Shown here one piece after another: positions 11,736 to 24,150 of a stretch of DNA of 64,000 bases. Position 1 is the stretch's first letter; each line of letters begins with the position of its first letter. The DNA is taken from assembly GCA_964036045.1 (NCBI GenBank), contig OZ038382.1, positions 113,878,587 to 113,942,586 on the forward strand. Reading direction: 5' to 3'. The DNA is from Eutreptiella sp. 'Long Island Sound 2002' (taxonomy: Eukaryota > Euglenozoa > Euglenophyceae > Eutreptiales > Eutreptiaceae). The notes below the pieces were generated by a model. That model worked only from the letters and a program-made list of their open reading frames with translations, was not told where the DNA came from and did not search any database. The translations under genes were made by a program, and so were the position numbers.

Positions 11736-12329
11736 ATTTTTCCAAAAAAGTTTTCCTCCCACTACTTATACAAACCACATTACGTGCTTTTTTGCCGTCC
11801 GGCATGCCCCATTCCAAAAAAAACAACGCCACCGCTGCTCACGCATGAGTGTTTCCTTCTCTTGCCCGGGCTTGAAAATGTTCACGGACACGGCAATGCC
11901 GACAAGCACCTCCCCCACCCCCCCAATACCCGCACCCCAACAGATGGCTACGGCCGGAGCTTGAACTAGAGCTTACGTTGGAGGGAGAAGCAGTGGGCTT
12001 AGATGCCCTTGCTTTCTCCGTTATGTCGGGGTCATGTTGCCAAGGACCCACAAGCTCATAGCTTTTGCATTTTTCCTTCTCCTTTTTTCTCTTCTATTGA
12101 ATACTTTCTTTGGAAGCCATGGGACACAAATTCCTCAATGAAAATAAGCATAAAAGAGCACACGGAAGCACCAAAGCCAGGTGCCCCAAGGAGCAGTCTG
12201 ATTCTTTGTTCCTGCAGCACGCCTTTCGCTTTTTTTGCTTCAATGCGCTCCTTCCCGGTACCGGAGGTGGCCCACGATTTCTTGGTGCCATCGACGGTGT
12301 GTTGTTGCAAGAGAAAGCTGGTTAGGAAA

Positions 12330-12412
12330 CACAACACCACACGACACAACATGACACAACACAACACGACACAACACAATACGGCACGACACAACACAAC
12401 ACAACACAACAC
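12330..12412. repeat. ACACAACACG-type microsatellite
   Basis: Imperfect ACAAC/ACACG pentamer-decamer repeats. The Cys/Val/Leu-rich minus-strand frames here are products of this repeat, not genes. Confidence 0.95.
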
Positions 12413-12639
12413 CATGGGACACAAATTCGCCAATGAAAATAGAAATAGAAATAATTGAATAAATGAAAAAAATAAATGGAAACAAACCCAGCAAACCACG
12501 CAAACAAAAAAGACATTTAGATATTCTTAGAAACCCCAAGAGAACAAAAGGAACTAATGATCACTTGTTCGGCGTCCGACGCTAGCGGTTGGCGGTTGGT
12601 GGTTAGCCATAGTTCGATCGAGACCGCGCGCCTTGTTTC

Positions 12640-13030
12640 ACGAGGCGCACGGGGAAGGGGGGGTTTGGCGCTAACGAGGCGCACAGGGGGGGGGGGGGGG
12701 TTCGGCGCTAACAAGGCGCATGGGGGGGGGTGGGGGGGGGGTTGGCGCTAACGAGGCGCACGGGGGGGGGGGGGGTTGGCACTAATGAGGCGCACAGGGG
12801 GGGGTTTGGCGCTAACGAGGCGCACGGGGGGGGTTGGCACTAACGAGGCGCAGGGGGGGGGGGGCGGAGCTAACGAGGCGTACGAAGGGGGGGGGGGGGG
12901 GCTGGCGCTAACGAGGCGCGCCGGGGGGGTTTGGCGCAAAGTGGTTTGGCGCTGACAAGGCGCGCGGGGGGGGGGGGGGGGTTGGCGCTAACGGGGCGCA
13001 CGGAGGGGGGGGGCGGTTGGCACTCACGAG
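12640..13030 (+). repeat. G-rich minisatellite, unit GGCGCTAACGAGGCGCAC plus G-run
   Basis: About ten units of 30-40 bp. Each is GGCGCTAACGAGGCGCAC or a close variant followed by 7-15 G. Length variation is mostly in the G-run. A second short block of the same family lies at 13550-13690. Confidence 0.9.
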
Positions 13031-13039
13031 ACGCGTGGT

Positions 13040-13470
13040 CCACATACAAGTCCTTCCATACACAAGGCGGTGCACATACAAGCCGGTGCATACACGAGAC
13101 CGTGCACACACAAGGCGGTGCACACAAAAAGCAGTTTGTAGCCACTGCAGGAGTCTTGTTATTTGAGGGGCCACGGGCAAGGCGGTACACACAGAAGGCG
13201 GTGCACACACAAGGCGGTGCACACAAAAGGCGGTTTGTAGCCACCGCAGGAGTCTTGTTATTTAAGGGGCCACAGGCAAGGCGGTGTATACACAAGGCGG
13301 TGCAGATTCAAGGCGGTGCATACACAAGGCGGTGCACACAAAAAGCGGTCTGTAGCCACCGCAGGAGTCTTGTTATTTTAGATTCAAGGCGGTGCAGATT
13401 CAAGGCGGTGCATACACAAGGTGGTGCACACAAAAGGCGGTCTGTAGCCACCGCAGGAGGCTAGTTATTT
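13040..13470 (+). repeat. tandem repeat of CAAGGCGGTGCACACA units with a ~120-bp higher period
   Basis: Short AAGGCGGTGCAYACA units are grouped into larger units, each ending in GTAGCCACYGCAGGAGTCTTGTTATTT. That landmark occurs near 13140, 13240, 13350 and 13445. The plus-strand open frame across it (12931-13464) is a repeat artefact. Confidence 0.85.
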
Positions 13471-13549
13471 AAGGGGGGTGCGGGGGTGTCCCCCGCATCG
13501 AGCGAAGCGAGCCGAAGTTGAGGGAGGTCCACATACAAGGCGGTGCATA

Positions 13550-13690
13550 GGGGGGGGGGTTTGGTGCGCTAACGAGGCGCACGTGGGGGGGGGGGGGGTT
13601 CGCGCTAACGAGGCGCACGGGGCGGGGGGGGGGGGGTTGGCGCTAACGAGGTGCGCGCCGAGCCCGTTTTGCGCCTCGTATAACGAGGCG
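13550..13690 (+). repeat. second block of the GGCGCTAACGAGGCGCAC minisatellite
   Basis: Three to four units with 10-15 G spacers, same family as 12640-13030. Confidence 0.85.
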
Positions 13691-13699
13691 CGCAGTTTC

Positions 13700-16095
13700 A
13701 GCCAAACACTCTGGTTAGCGGTCAAGCGAGGCGGTTGATTGTCAAGTGATAACAGATAATGCATAGTGGTGATCCATGCAGAATGATACGATGATAGTGG
13801 TGGTTGATAACAAAAACTTGCTCGTGCATGACATGCTGTTACTAGCAAGTGTGGCAAGTGTGTTGCGTTGCATTCTTGACAGTGGGAATTTCGGTCATGA
13901 CGTCATCAGCCAATGTGACCGTTACTTTCGGATGCAGTAACAGTTTTTTCGGTTAAAATAAAAATGTTGTGAAAACTACTTTCATGGCAAAGAGCACAAG
14001 AAAGTCTGTACGTAGAGGGCTCACAACCCATAGTACACTTGCGTGGAACCCTGAAAAGGGGCTTTTTGGCTCAAAAAAAGGGCATCTCAAGCGCCGGCGA
14101 CGGCGTGCGACAGTGGGCACCCCTCTACATTACAGCGCCATATGCCTCATCAATGGGTCCAAGGACACACAATGGCCCACACAGGTAGGCCCATTTGAGG
14201 CCATCTGTTGCGTCCCGGATCATGCTTTGTCATGTTTGGTGTTACGGTGTTCAAGCTTATGGAATCTATGTCCACTTGTTGAGTGTCTTGCGCTTTGTGT
14301 TTGTGCAAGACAACATCCTTGCAACGATATCTAGGAAGAAGAAAATGTGAGTGGACCCGACAAAAACACCCTCTACACGCCAACATGAGTCAAATCTGCT
14401 TGGAAAAGAGGAGGGCCTAACGATGGTGGCCAAGTTGTGTCCCAACAGAGAGTTGGAGGTACCTGCAAGGTGCACATTCGTGGGGACCCTTGCATGGCCT
14501 ATTTTTTAGTTGTCCTTGACACCGCTTTCCGAACCACCAAGTGGGTTCAGTTATTCTCCCCTTTTCATTAACAAATGAGATCCGCCCTGCGATGCATGTG
14601 GCGTGTTGTACATGGACATCGGTGCTCGTGTCATCCTAGGCGGAAGACTTGAGCAATAGCCAGCAGAGCGATGAACCTCCTACGTGCAGTACTATGCAGT
14701 TGGATATTGCCCCGACGCCCAGCGTGGCCGCAATGGTCTTGCCCACACGTGACGAAGAGGTGCCACCAAAGGTGTGACATTTGAGAATTTTGCCATGGTT
14801 ATTTTTACGGGTGTGCATCTCTCTTGGTATGCGCATGATGCACACATCGCCTCTGGAGTGTTGTGCCACCATTTGGGAATTTTCTGCGAAATTTTCACCT
14901 CGCGCATGCCTCCCAAACGCCTCCCGTGCGCCTCTTGCGCCTCACACACACAACCTGCATTCTAATCCATTTGTGTAGCAGCTGGCAATCGACCATCAAC
15001 AACAAACGACCGATTTCGTTGCGTCGGAGACGGCCTATCGCCAGCAAATCGTGATCGAAGCCACTGAGTCGAAGGTTGCATTCTTGTAATCTCCCATATC
15101 CTGTGCACGTGTGTGGGCACCCACTCATTATACTTTTTTCGGCAAAAGTTTTGAGCTTGGTGTTCCCTGGTCATCTCTAGTCTCGGTATGTTCGCCCTCT
15201 GTTCATCATGACTCACCCTGGGGAGCTGCATTTTGGGCTCTCCCTGCGGGGGTGCTACATTTTGCGCAGTTACGCTAGCAACAAAGCAGTGCTTTTGTAT
15301 AGCTTCCCTAGGGGGGGGCATTTGCATTACAACTACTCGCCCTGGGAGGGAACTGGATCACACACATAGACACATTTGCATATATTGCACAAGCTCAAGC
15401 TTGCCTTGATTTGACATTTATAAGCCGCATATCAGTTGGCGTTCAATTTGCAAAAACGACGATCGATGTGCTCACGAGCCTCAGAACAATGGCGCACTTC
15501 ACTTCACAAACCGCACCCCACAATGTGTCGCACCTCCTTTATTTCCGTGAATTTTTGTTCACCACCGGCTGCCGTCAATTGAGATGCACCCCCGCCAATT
15601 TCCCACCAACTGCCGTCGCTTTCCCCTCAACCACCATCAACCGCTGTGGCTTGTAACCAATTTCCATTTGTAAACTGCCGACGTGCGCAGGTCGATTTTT
15701 AGACGTGACGGTGCAGCCAGGTTTAGGTCGCCCGGTCCTTGCCAAGCATTGTAGCCCCCCCCCCCAGCCCCCCCCCCCCCCCAGTGTGGCCGCCCCGTGC
15801 CCCACCCTGACATAGATCGAATTGCTTCCGAGCTACTACCGAAGTGCAATGAAAGCGGTGCACAGAGAGTGTGCTCACCTTGACGATGCCAAAAACGCCT
15901 TTGCAACAGAAAAAGCGGAATTGAAGATGGCCAAGGTTGCGTTGAAGGCGCCACCGCGCGAGGTCTAGAGGGGTGCTGGGGAGGGCAGGTAGAGGCGGTT
16001 GTAACAACAATTGCAGAGCGTGCGCATCAGTGTTCCCCCATGCAGGGGTAACAACTGCTCAGACTAATCTGCTGAGCAACGAGCCCAACACACAC
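13700..16095. other. no gene recognised
   Basis: AT/GC-mixed DNA with only short frames. Poly-C runs at 15757-15782 break the reading frames. I see no RNA gene. Confidence 0.45.
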
Positions 16096-16100
16096 ACACA

Positions 16101-18820
16101 CTGACACCTATGTGCTGGCCCTTTGCATTATGACGCTGCAAATGATGCTGCTGGCCACGGGTCAGTGGGTCCAGCTAACGGAATAGGAGATCAATGTGAA
16201 GAAATCCATGCTTTTTGGGGTGCTGGGCCCGCGGGAGACCGATGCTCAGCCACTGCAAGTGGAACTCAACGGAGAGAGACTGCCAGTGCAGCACGAATTC
16301 CGACAGCCGGGCGTAGGGGTACGGACCACGACAGCGAAAGGGGACGGGGGCCCTACTGGAGGCGCGCATCAACTCCGCCAAGCAAGCACTGCGCAAGGCA
16401 CGCACACTGCCGGTGGGGTTTGAGGGCCGCGCGATCATTGTGGCGGTCATGGTCATTGCAGCGCGGCTGTACGGGGTGGAACTGGCGGAAGCCAATTTGA
16501 AGCACATTGCAGGACTGGAAACGGCGGTCATGCACACACTGTGGGGAACCAGCAGGCCGTGCTGGGCCAAGGAGATTGTGTTTGCCCTCCTAGTGCCCGG
16601 GCACCGAGTGGCACCGAGTATGGTGGTGCCGTACCGCAGAATCTGCTGGCTAGCGCGCATGGCACGCACAAGGGGGACCTTGCAGACCATTGCGCAGGCA
16701 GTATGGGAGCACCGCACGACCAAGAAGATTCAAGGCCCCATGGGGCGGGCCCCGAAGGAGCTCAGCCGGCTAGGCGGGCAGGCAACATGCGGGTGGTGGC
16801 AATGGACCTACCCGGGGGCACTGGCACCGGTGAACATGGCGCTGGAACCCCAGGAGGCGGTCGAGCACGTCATTAGGGAGGAGCTGCGGAAACGAGAACT
16901 CCTGTGAGTTGAGCACCGCCGGCCCCGGCTGTTCGCGGGCATAGGGGGAAGCATCCATAGGGGGCTAACCCTGGCCTACCTGCACAGCTGTCCAGCAGAA
17001 CTGGACAAGTCCATCATGAGAGGAGTCCTGACGGGGGCCATCTGGATAGCGGTCCGAGCAAATGAGAGGGGTCTACGACCTACACGCGCATGCCCGTACT
17101 GCGACAAGCAGGAGCCGGAGGACGAAGAGCACCTCCTATGGAGGTGTGCGGCGTGGAAGGCAAAGCGGGAGCCCCTGATCACCGAAATCATGCTGCTGGC
17201 CAAGGCACTGAAGCTAGGCTCCCTCCGGGACTGGCCACCGTGCATTCGTCTCTGTGGGATTATCCCCGGCAGCGTGGTTCAAGCCAGCGGTATTGGAGAA
17301 GGCGAGAGATGGCGCAAGCGGTGCATGGACCTGGGCAGAGTGCCCGGCACTGGCTCTAGCGGCCGCTGGAAGACGTGGAAGACCGACTGCAGGAGGTGGA
17401 CCGCCTGGCGGAGGCGGGTGCGAAATGGGCAGCACAGAACACCCACCCGTGGCAACTGTTTGCGATGAAGCTACATGAAATGTTCGTGAGTGTGCTCCGG
17501 GAGCGCAAGGGGGCCGAGGACGAAGCACGAAGCCTCTTCCCAACCGACCACCCTAAGGAGCCGCGCAACACGTATCCATGGCATCTGCTGCAGCTGCCAC
17601 AGCCGCAAGGGGTACCAATGATTCCCCCGGTGCTGGGGGCCATGCCTAGGGAATGGCAATGGGGCCTAGACCTCCTACCTATGGTGATCCGGTGGACTAC
17701 AGAACTCCAATGGCTGAAGATGCCGCCCCCAGAACGCAGACGACCGCAGGCCCACTGGCAGGTCTCGTACATGGAACTAGCCCTGGACTTTGAGGCGTAC
17801 GCCGGGCCGCAGCTACCGCCAGCCCCACAATCCCGATTCGTGGGGGGAGAAATGCCCCTTCGGGAGAAAGCCAGAGTGCTCAGGCTCATCACTTCACTCA
17901 TGGGGCGATCCATAGGACAGGACACTATCCTGCCGGCCAAGATGATCAATCATTGCAAAACCCTAATCTCCATGGGGGCAGGGCTGGTCATGGGATTGGA
18001 GGTGCGCCCCCTCTTCACCAAGCCGCTGGAAGTCTCACGCCACCTGCATCGGCTCCGGACGTATGGGGAGGAGAGATGGGCGCAAGAACAGCGGGCCAGG
18101 CAGGCGCAGAAGAAAGCCGGACGCAACAACGCGCAGGGCGCCAAGCCACAGCGCAACCCCACGGAAGCGACGGACAGGAAGCGATGCCCGGCAAAAGGAG
18201 GGGCCAAGCGCTCTGCGATGCACTATGGCACTGATTTCTATGCGAAGCCCACAGCGCCAGATGGCAGGAGGCACCTCCCTTTTCAAGTGGTGGACACGGG
18301 GCCAGCCGATGTGAGCCAGGAGCCACACACCATACGCTTCACACCACAGCACGCGCGCACACGGCAACACAGACCGGAGACACACAAACGACGATGTAAG
18401 ACGTGGGTGTGCGAAGCACATGGGCATCCCCCGTGTAGAGCGTGCGCGATAGCACACACGGGAGTGCGATACTGCTGTGCCCGAGGGCACCAAGGGCACC
18501 CGCGGGTGCCTGCGATGTGCCCCCCTGCCGCAGGACGAGCCCCCACCCCACTGCACCGCCTAGGGGTGCGCAGAGCCAGCCAGAGGACTCCAGGTCGGGG
18601 GGAGGGAGGACGAACCCCAGCCCCCAAGGGGCGAGTGACGCAAACACCGGAGATGGGAGGGGGGCATACCCCAAGGGCGCTCGGCGCCCAGAGCCAGTTC
18701 CACCCCCGGCGCGCGGGGACGAAGCGACGGAGGGGAGACACACCTCCCCAGGACGGCCCGCCGGGCAAACAAGCACGCCGGCTGGAGCGGCATGGGCGTG
18801 CAGGCACCGAGGTCTCATAA
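16101..18820 (+). pseudogene. 5'-truncated LINE: end of RT, Cys/His finger and C-terminal region
   Basis: The homology starts abruptly after a (CA)n tract, at TDTYVLA, the position of the RT 'YADD' motif. It continues LQMMLLATGQWVQLTE, a stop, then EINVKKSMLFGVLG (end of palm and thumb). A frameshift near 16340 leads into 16413-16907, with RLYGVELAEANL and EIVFALLVPGHRV, thumb-region features of algal and dinoflagellate-type LINEs. An in-frame TGA at about 16905 interrupts it. A finger CPYCDK...EHLLWRCAAWK follows (about 17088-17160). A second frameshift near 17400 leads to a 480-residue basic C-terminal region ending at 18820, with a Cys/His cluster (CEAHGHPPCRAC...CCARGH). Neighbouring DNA has no matching 5' part, as expected for incomplete target-primed insertion. 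Two stops and two frameshifts make it inactive. Confidence 0.8.
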
Positions 18821-18976
18821 CCCACAGCCACCAGAGGCTCTGGCCTAGGCGAGTGTGACGACTCTCAAGGGGGGCCAGTGCAGTCATGATGACATCCTTC
18901 TGGCACAGGCGCCCCGCCCCCCCCGCTGAGCGCCCACCCCTGGACCCATGCAGGCCTTCCTCTATAATATGGCATT

Positions 18977-19008
18977 CCCCACACGCACACACACACACAC
19001 ACACAGAC
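18977..19008. repeat. (CA)n microsatellite
   Basis: CACACGCACACA continuing as pure CA repeats. Confidence 0.95.
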
Positions 19009-19009
19009 A

Positions 19010-19970
19010 TGGGTGTCTGCATGAGTGCGGTACAAGGCTGTGAAAAGCTCCGGCCATTGCGCCCCAGCTCCTCCTTTTGACCACGTCTTAGCCCGGCCCG
19101 TCCCCATTGAGCTTCAGCCCCGCCATTCTTGCAATTGGTAGCAGGGGAAGTTGTTCGTAGCAGATTGTCATTCGGGTAATGCCCCAATTGCTGCAAGGCC
19201 GGCACCGCAGAGGATTACCATTATCGTTGGGAGAGGCCGATGTGGGTTAATGAAATATATTCCTGAAGTACCACCGACCGAATAGTATGGCGCCGCACAA
19301 TATGAGGCCGCTGTTCCTTTTGAGGCCATCTGTGCTATGAAGCTGCAGAGAAACATGCTGGTGGGGAAGTGCATCAGGCCTCCCTGCACCACAGAGCGGC
19401 GATGCACATGAATACGGGAGCGACGGCAGACATTTGTCGTCCGAAATTAAGTTTTGCTGATGCCAGCAGGCAGACAGTGCACGCCATGGGGCACACAAAC
19501 CTCCCTCTCGTACATGAAGGTTCGAACGCATCCTGCATACCAGGCAGCCACCAGGCAGTCCGCATGCTCCATCGCGGAGCGGAGATCTTCCTCCATGAAA
19601 CAACACGAATGAACCGCACCTTTTCGGTCGATCCGCCTGCCAACCTCCCTCTGTGCTGCGATGCATAGACTTTGTCCTGGAAGTCTTGGTCACGTTTGAA
19701 GCAGCCAGGGCCCTGCCCTGGAGTTGTGGTTGAAGGCCGCACTTTCCGATTAAACTACTGGCGAAGTGAGTCAGTGAGCGCCCAAACGTTGTGGGACCCA
19801 ATGTCTGGCACGCCTGGGAATGTGTTGCCCCGGGGGGGGGGGGGTTCCATAACAAGACAAAGAGTCCCTTGTTGCTACCCGTAACAAGACCAGCCGCAGT
19901 CGTAGGCTGGTCGTGTCGCGTGCTCCCCATATGGCAATGCTCATGTCTGTAGAAATGCTGCAGCATTGGA
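19010..19970. other. no exon recognised upstream of the transporter
   Basis: Contains a G11 run near 19840 and short frames on both strands. An upstream exon of the transporter could lie here or further left, but I cannot point to one. Confidence 0.35.
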
Positions 19971-19997
19971 GTGCAGGTATCCACCCAGGAATGTGTC

Positions 19998-20215
19998 ATG
20001 TCCGACACGGCGTTGAAGGTTGTCGCAGCAAACCTTCTGATCATTGCCGTGATCACAATGGGACTGATCTGTTCTCTGCTGCGGTCCCTTATTGTCCCGT
20101 TTTTGTTCTCCGTCATCCTCATGTACCTCTTCAAGCCCTTTGTGGATTTCGTCAGTCAGCCTTTTCACCTGTTCGGCTGGTGCCGGTGCGGCAAGCGCCA
20201 GGAGACGGAAGCTGG
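19998..20215 (+). CDS. AI-2E (PerM/UPF0118) family transporter, exon A
   Basis: The frame is open from at least 19971. It reads MSDTALKVVAAN, then TM1 (LLIIAVITMGLICSLL), then LIVPFLFSVILMYLFKPFVDFV. That last stretch is the hallmark start of the AI-2E family: a hydrophobic helix with 'P-fl-s-ilmYLf-P-vdf'. These are multi-pass membrane proteins of uncertain substrate; eukaryotes have TMEM245-like members. The exon ends GCTGG at a GTATGC donor (phase 2), after a Cys/Lys/Arg-rich loop (GWCRCGKRQETEAG). Its 5' end is unresolved. ATG 19998 would give only seven residues before TM1, while TGCAG at 19971-19975 or CCCAG at 19985-19989 could be acceptors for an internal exon. Confidence 0.65.
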
Positions 20216-20854
20216 GTATGCAGTTCTTGCGCTTTGTGCAGAATTGTGCTTTTGTTGCAGAATTTTGCTTTGTCTGGCGCCTGTCAGTGGCACGTGCTGC
20301 GACTGCAGCAGCAGATGTTGCTGCCATCTGCCACCACCACTATTCATCATTGCATCCACATCGAGTGCAAAATCTATGCTGATAGAGCCAAGAACAGACA
20401 GCTGTACACTGAACATCGTTTTCTCGGTTCGAAAGCCAGTATGGCTGTCTTTTCACACGGATCTCGGCGTGAACAGACAGTTTGAACATTAGATTCAGTG
20501 TGGTTTCAGCGCTATCAAAGTATACAGAGGATCAAGGATAGAGAAAGAGAGACCGGGGAAAAAGCGGCGGCAATGCAGAGACTGCAGAGAAAGATTGCAA
20601 ACAGCGGTAAAGATCTGCAAAACCGCTGCGGACAGCTGCTGCAGTCATAGTCACGCAGGTCAGCAAGGTTGGTAGAGCTGGCGGGGGTGGTAGAGTTTGC
20701 GGACTTGGCGCAGTGGGCAGAGTTGGCAGAGCCGAATTTGCAGAGTTCGGTGGAATCCTTTTGGGTCAGAAAAGCTTTGCTTGCAAGCAATTCTAGGGCA
20801 GTGCTCTGTGGTCAGACGTTGAAGTAGCGCCTATGTAGTACATGGCCAACATGT

Positions 20855-20881
20855 AGCAGCAGCAGCAGCAGCAGCAGCAGA
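20855..20881 (+). repeat. (CAG)n microsatellite in the transporter intron A-B
   Basis: About nine GCA/CAG triplets, within non-coding DNA between exons A and B. Confidence 0.9.
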
Positions 20882-21167
20882 TTGATCGTCAAGCGAAACT
20901 GGGCTATGACAGCCGTAACATTCAGTTTTGCTCGATGATCATGGAAATGCACCACCACACCAACACGATGGCCGGACACTCTTTTTCACTCTTCCTAATA
21001 TTGTGCGAGATTTTCATTTCGTGGTATATTTTCAGCGGCACATTAAAAGCACAAAGAACTGGCTGGCACATTTGATGAATTAGGCTCCAGAATCAGCTAG
21101 ATCGCATCAGTGTAGGTGTGGGATGGCTGGAATCAGACTCCACCGCATTTCTTACTTCGGTGCACAG

Positions 21168-21357
21168 GTGCTGTGGTAAAGTCCGCCGGTGTAGATGCGT
21201 CTTAATTCCACGATTTGTGGCAGCCATGGGTGCCATCTGTGTCATCCTGGCGGTGCTCTTTGCCATTGCGTTTGCCATCGCCAGCTCCATTAGCCGTGTG
21301 CAGACGATGAAGCAGAAATATCTGCACGGCGCTGTCATTATGGCCACGAAAATTGAG
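21168..21357 (+). CDS. AI-2E family transporter, exon B
   Basis: Acceptor TTCGGTGCACAG, donor GAG/GTATTT. The first base completes the glycine codon left open by exon A, so phases agree. The product begins with a Cys/Arg-rich loop (CCGKVRRCRCV), then LIPRFVAAMGAI and a long hydrophobic helix (CVILAVLFAIAFAIASSIS), then RVQTMKQKYLHGAVIMATKIE. 'iPRf-aa' followed by a helix and an amphipathic stretch is the second landmark of the family after exon A's motif. The intron A-B is 952 bp. The exon ends in phase 0. Confidence 0.65.
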
Positions 21358-22229
21358 GTATTTGAGAGTTTTAGTCAGACAGGGTGTCTCCTCAGGACCA
21401 CACTGGGACCACTGCAAAGACCACGCTAGTCACCCCGCAACCGCCGTCGGTTCATCGGTTATTCTCCCTTGCTTGGTTGGGCAAGAACTGCAGGATTATG
21501 GTTTTTTTTTGGTTTTCAGAGGGATAATATACAGGACAGGGGGACACACACCGTCACAAAAACACTGGTCGCATTGCCTGCACGTCTCAAATATTTGGCT
21601 TTTCTTGAGATAGCTGCATTCTTTCAATTCTGCTTGAGTGCTTCTTGATTGCAAGGGGCAGGTGAGGTTGCATTGTGGCACCCATATGATCTGGCCCAAA
21701 AAATGCATTGTGGCTGGGCTTGGTTGTTGGTTGCTAGGATTTGGGGTTGGATGCACTGCCGTGCATGAGCAGCATTAGCAACATCTGTCTGAGGCTTCTG
21801 CATCTCATTGGGGTGCTGCAGGGACAAGAATAATTGGGGGCATAGGTAAGCAACAGAGCTTCAGCGGCAGTAGCAGCAGCAGCAGGCAAGGTGGGTTGTA
21901 TGGGCATGGCAGACACATGGCAGGTCAAGGGAAGTAGTGTGTATCCACACTATTCATAGCTGCAAGGAAAGCCAGCTGCCAGGTGTGTGGTGGTCCTCAC
22001 CACAATTCTGTGCATGTACACTTATGCAATGCATGACCCATGGACAAGCATGACACATGGGCACCATGCATCAGGCACTTGCTGTGTGTTTGGGACACCC
22101 AATGCTTGCAGGCCCTTTGCCCAGCATCAGTAGGGCACGCAAACTGAGCAAAGGAATTTTTTAGATGGTTGCAATAATGGAATAGTGGGGCATGTAAAAG
22201 GCATGGTGCCAAGGTCTGTCACTGAGTGT

Positions 22230-22620
22230 GGTCATACATTTATGGAGACGGCCTATGCTAGGTTGTGCGCGACCCCTGTGTGTGCCGGCAGGAAGGCAAG
22301 CGGGGCAGGCACGCTCCTCCTCAAGGACCCGAGCCCGCCCATTGAGGAGGCGACCGTCCGAGGGATCACTGTCTCCCCACACATCTCCAAGTTGGAGCCT
22401 GTGGCATTTTATGCGGAGGCCTCCCGTGTTTCTGAGCGGGCCCTTGGGGGGGGGCTTACCTTGTTGGGGGGAAGAAGTGAGTATCCCTTCATGAAGTAGT
22501 GTGCACCATCCACATGACGCTGGACTTGGCGAGCCTCTGTGGACAGGTGGTGGATGTGCTCATGACCTGCATAGCGAAGTACTTTGACATCATAGCTGGC
22601 AAGTGTAGGGCGCTAGGGAC
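22230..22620 (+). pseudogene. LINE reverse-transcriptase fragment (palm, early motifs)
   Basis: A frame at 22185-22499 contains TLLLKDPSPPIEEATV followed by RGITVSPHISKLEPVAFYAE, close to the RT 'yRgItvsp-lsKl-a-vl' motif. After a frame change near 22490, CTIHMTLDLASLCGQVVDVL resembles the next motif ('t-h---tL--lve'). It stops just before the left 1.03-kb direct repeat. A small inactive relic of a different LINE copy; the call rests on these two motifs. Confidence 0.4.
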
Positions 22621-22659
22621 GTGGGGATGGATGTGCGTTGGGCACTCAATATTTCATTC

Positions 22660-23686
22660 GTGGAGCACACATTGCATGCACACCTCACCAGTAAATATCC
22701 TCATGCTAACCCAAGCATTGCATGTTGGGCAATCAGTTTGTGTTTCGTTGTAGTCATGCAAACATGCACTTCACATGAGCAAAGGCAATTGCAATGGGTG
22801 CCTCTTTGCTTTCGTTTGTGAAGCATGCGCTAAACTGTCCCAATTTTTGGCATTTTTTGCCCCGATGTGGTTGAAATCACTTTCTTGAGACATTGTTAGA
22901 TCAAGCGCGGGCACGGGCGTCATTCTCCAACAGTGGGGGGATGGTATTTGCGTAGCACACCCCAATGTATGATATCGGTTGCCTAACCTCTTGTGATTTT
23001 GGTTTTGACCCCTCAGCCCCCCATAATTGGATACTGCGACATGTCACTATTGATGAATTGAACCACTTCGGCAACATCATCTCATATTGCTGCAATCAAT
23101 GGTGCCTCAATTGCCGGTGCACAAGTCCAAAATTTGGTCTCAACGCCTCCACTGACATAGAGTGCCAATTTGTAGTCGGGCAACATACAGTTTGCATTTG
23201 GGGGAACTACGGGCCGCAATTTAGAAACCATGGGCCCTCTTAAAGCTGGGAGCACTCAGAATAGTTTTGGAAATAGTTTTCAAAAATGCCCTATGTAGAC
23301 CATCATTCATGCCTTTGTAATAATATTCCATGGGTTGCCCTCCCAAATTGCACATGGCGGCCGTAGATTTTTTTTCTTGTGCCATAGACTAGCACTGTAA
23401 GGTTTGCTTTTTATCATCCACATGCCGATGTCCTTGTGCTGGATGACACGTCCCTCAATGCACAAAATGCTACATATTGTTTTCAACAGTGGTTCCGTTT
23501 CCGATTTTTTTCTGAAAATTTTCACCATTATTCCCATTTTTGGGCTAAAATCAAGTGCAAGGGATGGCCATTGCTTAAAAAAACTAAAAAAGGCCTTACA
23601 AAAGTGAATATGCAGTAAAAATTAGGGCGAAGGCATAAAATCATTGTGAAAGACATCATAATCTGTGGCTGCCCTGGGCCTTGTGT
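22660..23686 (+). repeat. left copy of a 1.03-kb direct repeat
   Basis: Nearly identical to 36688-37722, in the same orientation. It starts GTGGAGCACACATTGCATGCAC and ends GGGCCTTGTGT. Differences are scattered substitutions plus small indels. Inside it, T/CACTTTCTTGAGACATTGTTAG at 22878-22900 resembles the 5' end of the Helitron2-like elements further right, and TTTGCGTAGCACACCCCAATG also has counterparts there. No open frame worth calling. No TG...CA ends or target-site duplication were found, so I do not call it an LTR. Confidence 0.9.
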
Positions 23687-23689
23687 ACC

Positions 23690-24150
23690 CCCACGGCCGC
23701 CCGGGCCGCCTAACCTCACCGTGGTGTGGGGGTGTAACCAGGGGCGCGTTCCCCTGGGCTAACACGCAATATGGGGGGCGACCCAGTCCAGCCGCGGCCG
23801 CTGGGTCGTGAGATCGCGCGCCCCAACCCCCGCCGGCCACCGTGGGGGAGCCACCATGGTACAAGGCGGGCTCCACAGGGGGCTGGCGGTTTGCGAGGGA
23901 TCCCCGGGCCTCGTTGTGGCCCAGCCCACCCCAGGGCTTGTGACTGATCAACCCCCAAGCCCATGCAGACCGTTTGTTCTTGCACAAGTGCATGATGGGA
24001 TGGGGATCAAGTGCAACGGCATGACGGCCTTCTGGGCCCTCCGACGCCCGGTAATGTCATGGAGAAATGGTCTGGGCACCTCATGAAGTAAGGGGAGACC
24101 CTGCAATCACGAGGCCGGGGCAAAGGGGGACGCCGTCCCCCACCTCTACC
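23690..24150. other. GC-rich unique stretch, no gene recognised
   Basis: GC-rich sequence between the left direct repeat and the first tandem array. Minus-strand frames are open but have no recognisable motif. Confidence 0.4.

Noticed and set aside
12056-12539. Cys/Val/Leu-rich minus-strand frames
   Set aside because: Produced by the ACACAACACG microsatellite.
19998-21357. Bacterial contamination as the source of the AI-2E gene
   Set aside because: The coding parts are split by GT-AG introns with matching phases and lie among eukaryotic LINEs and satellites.
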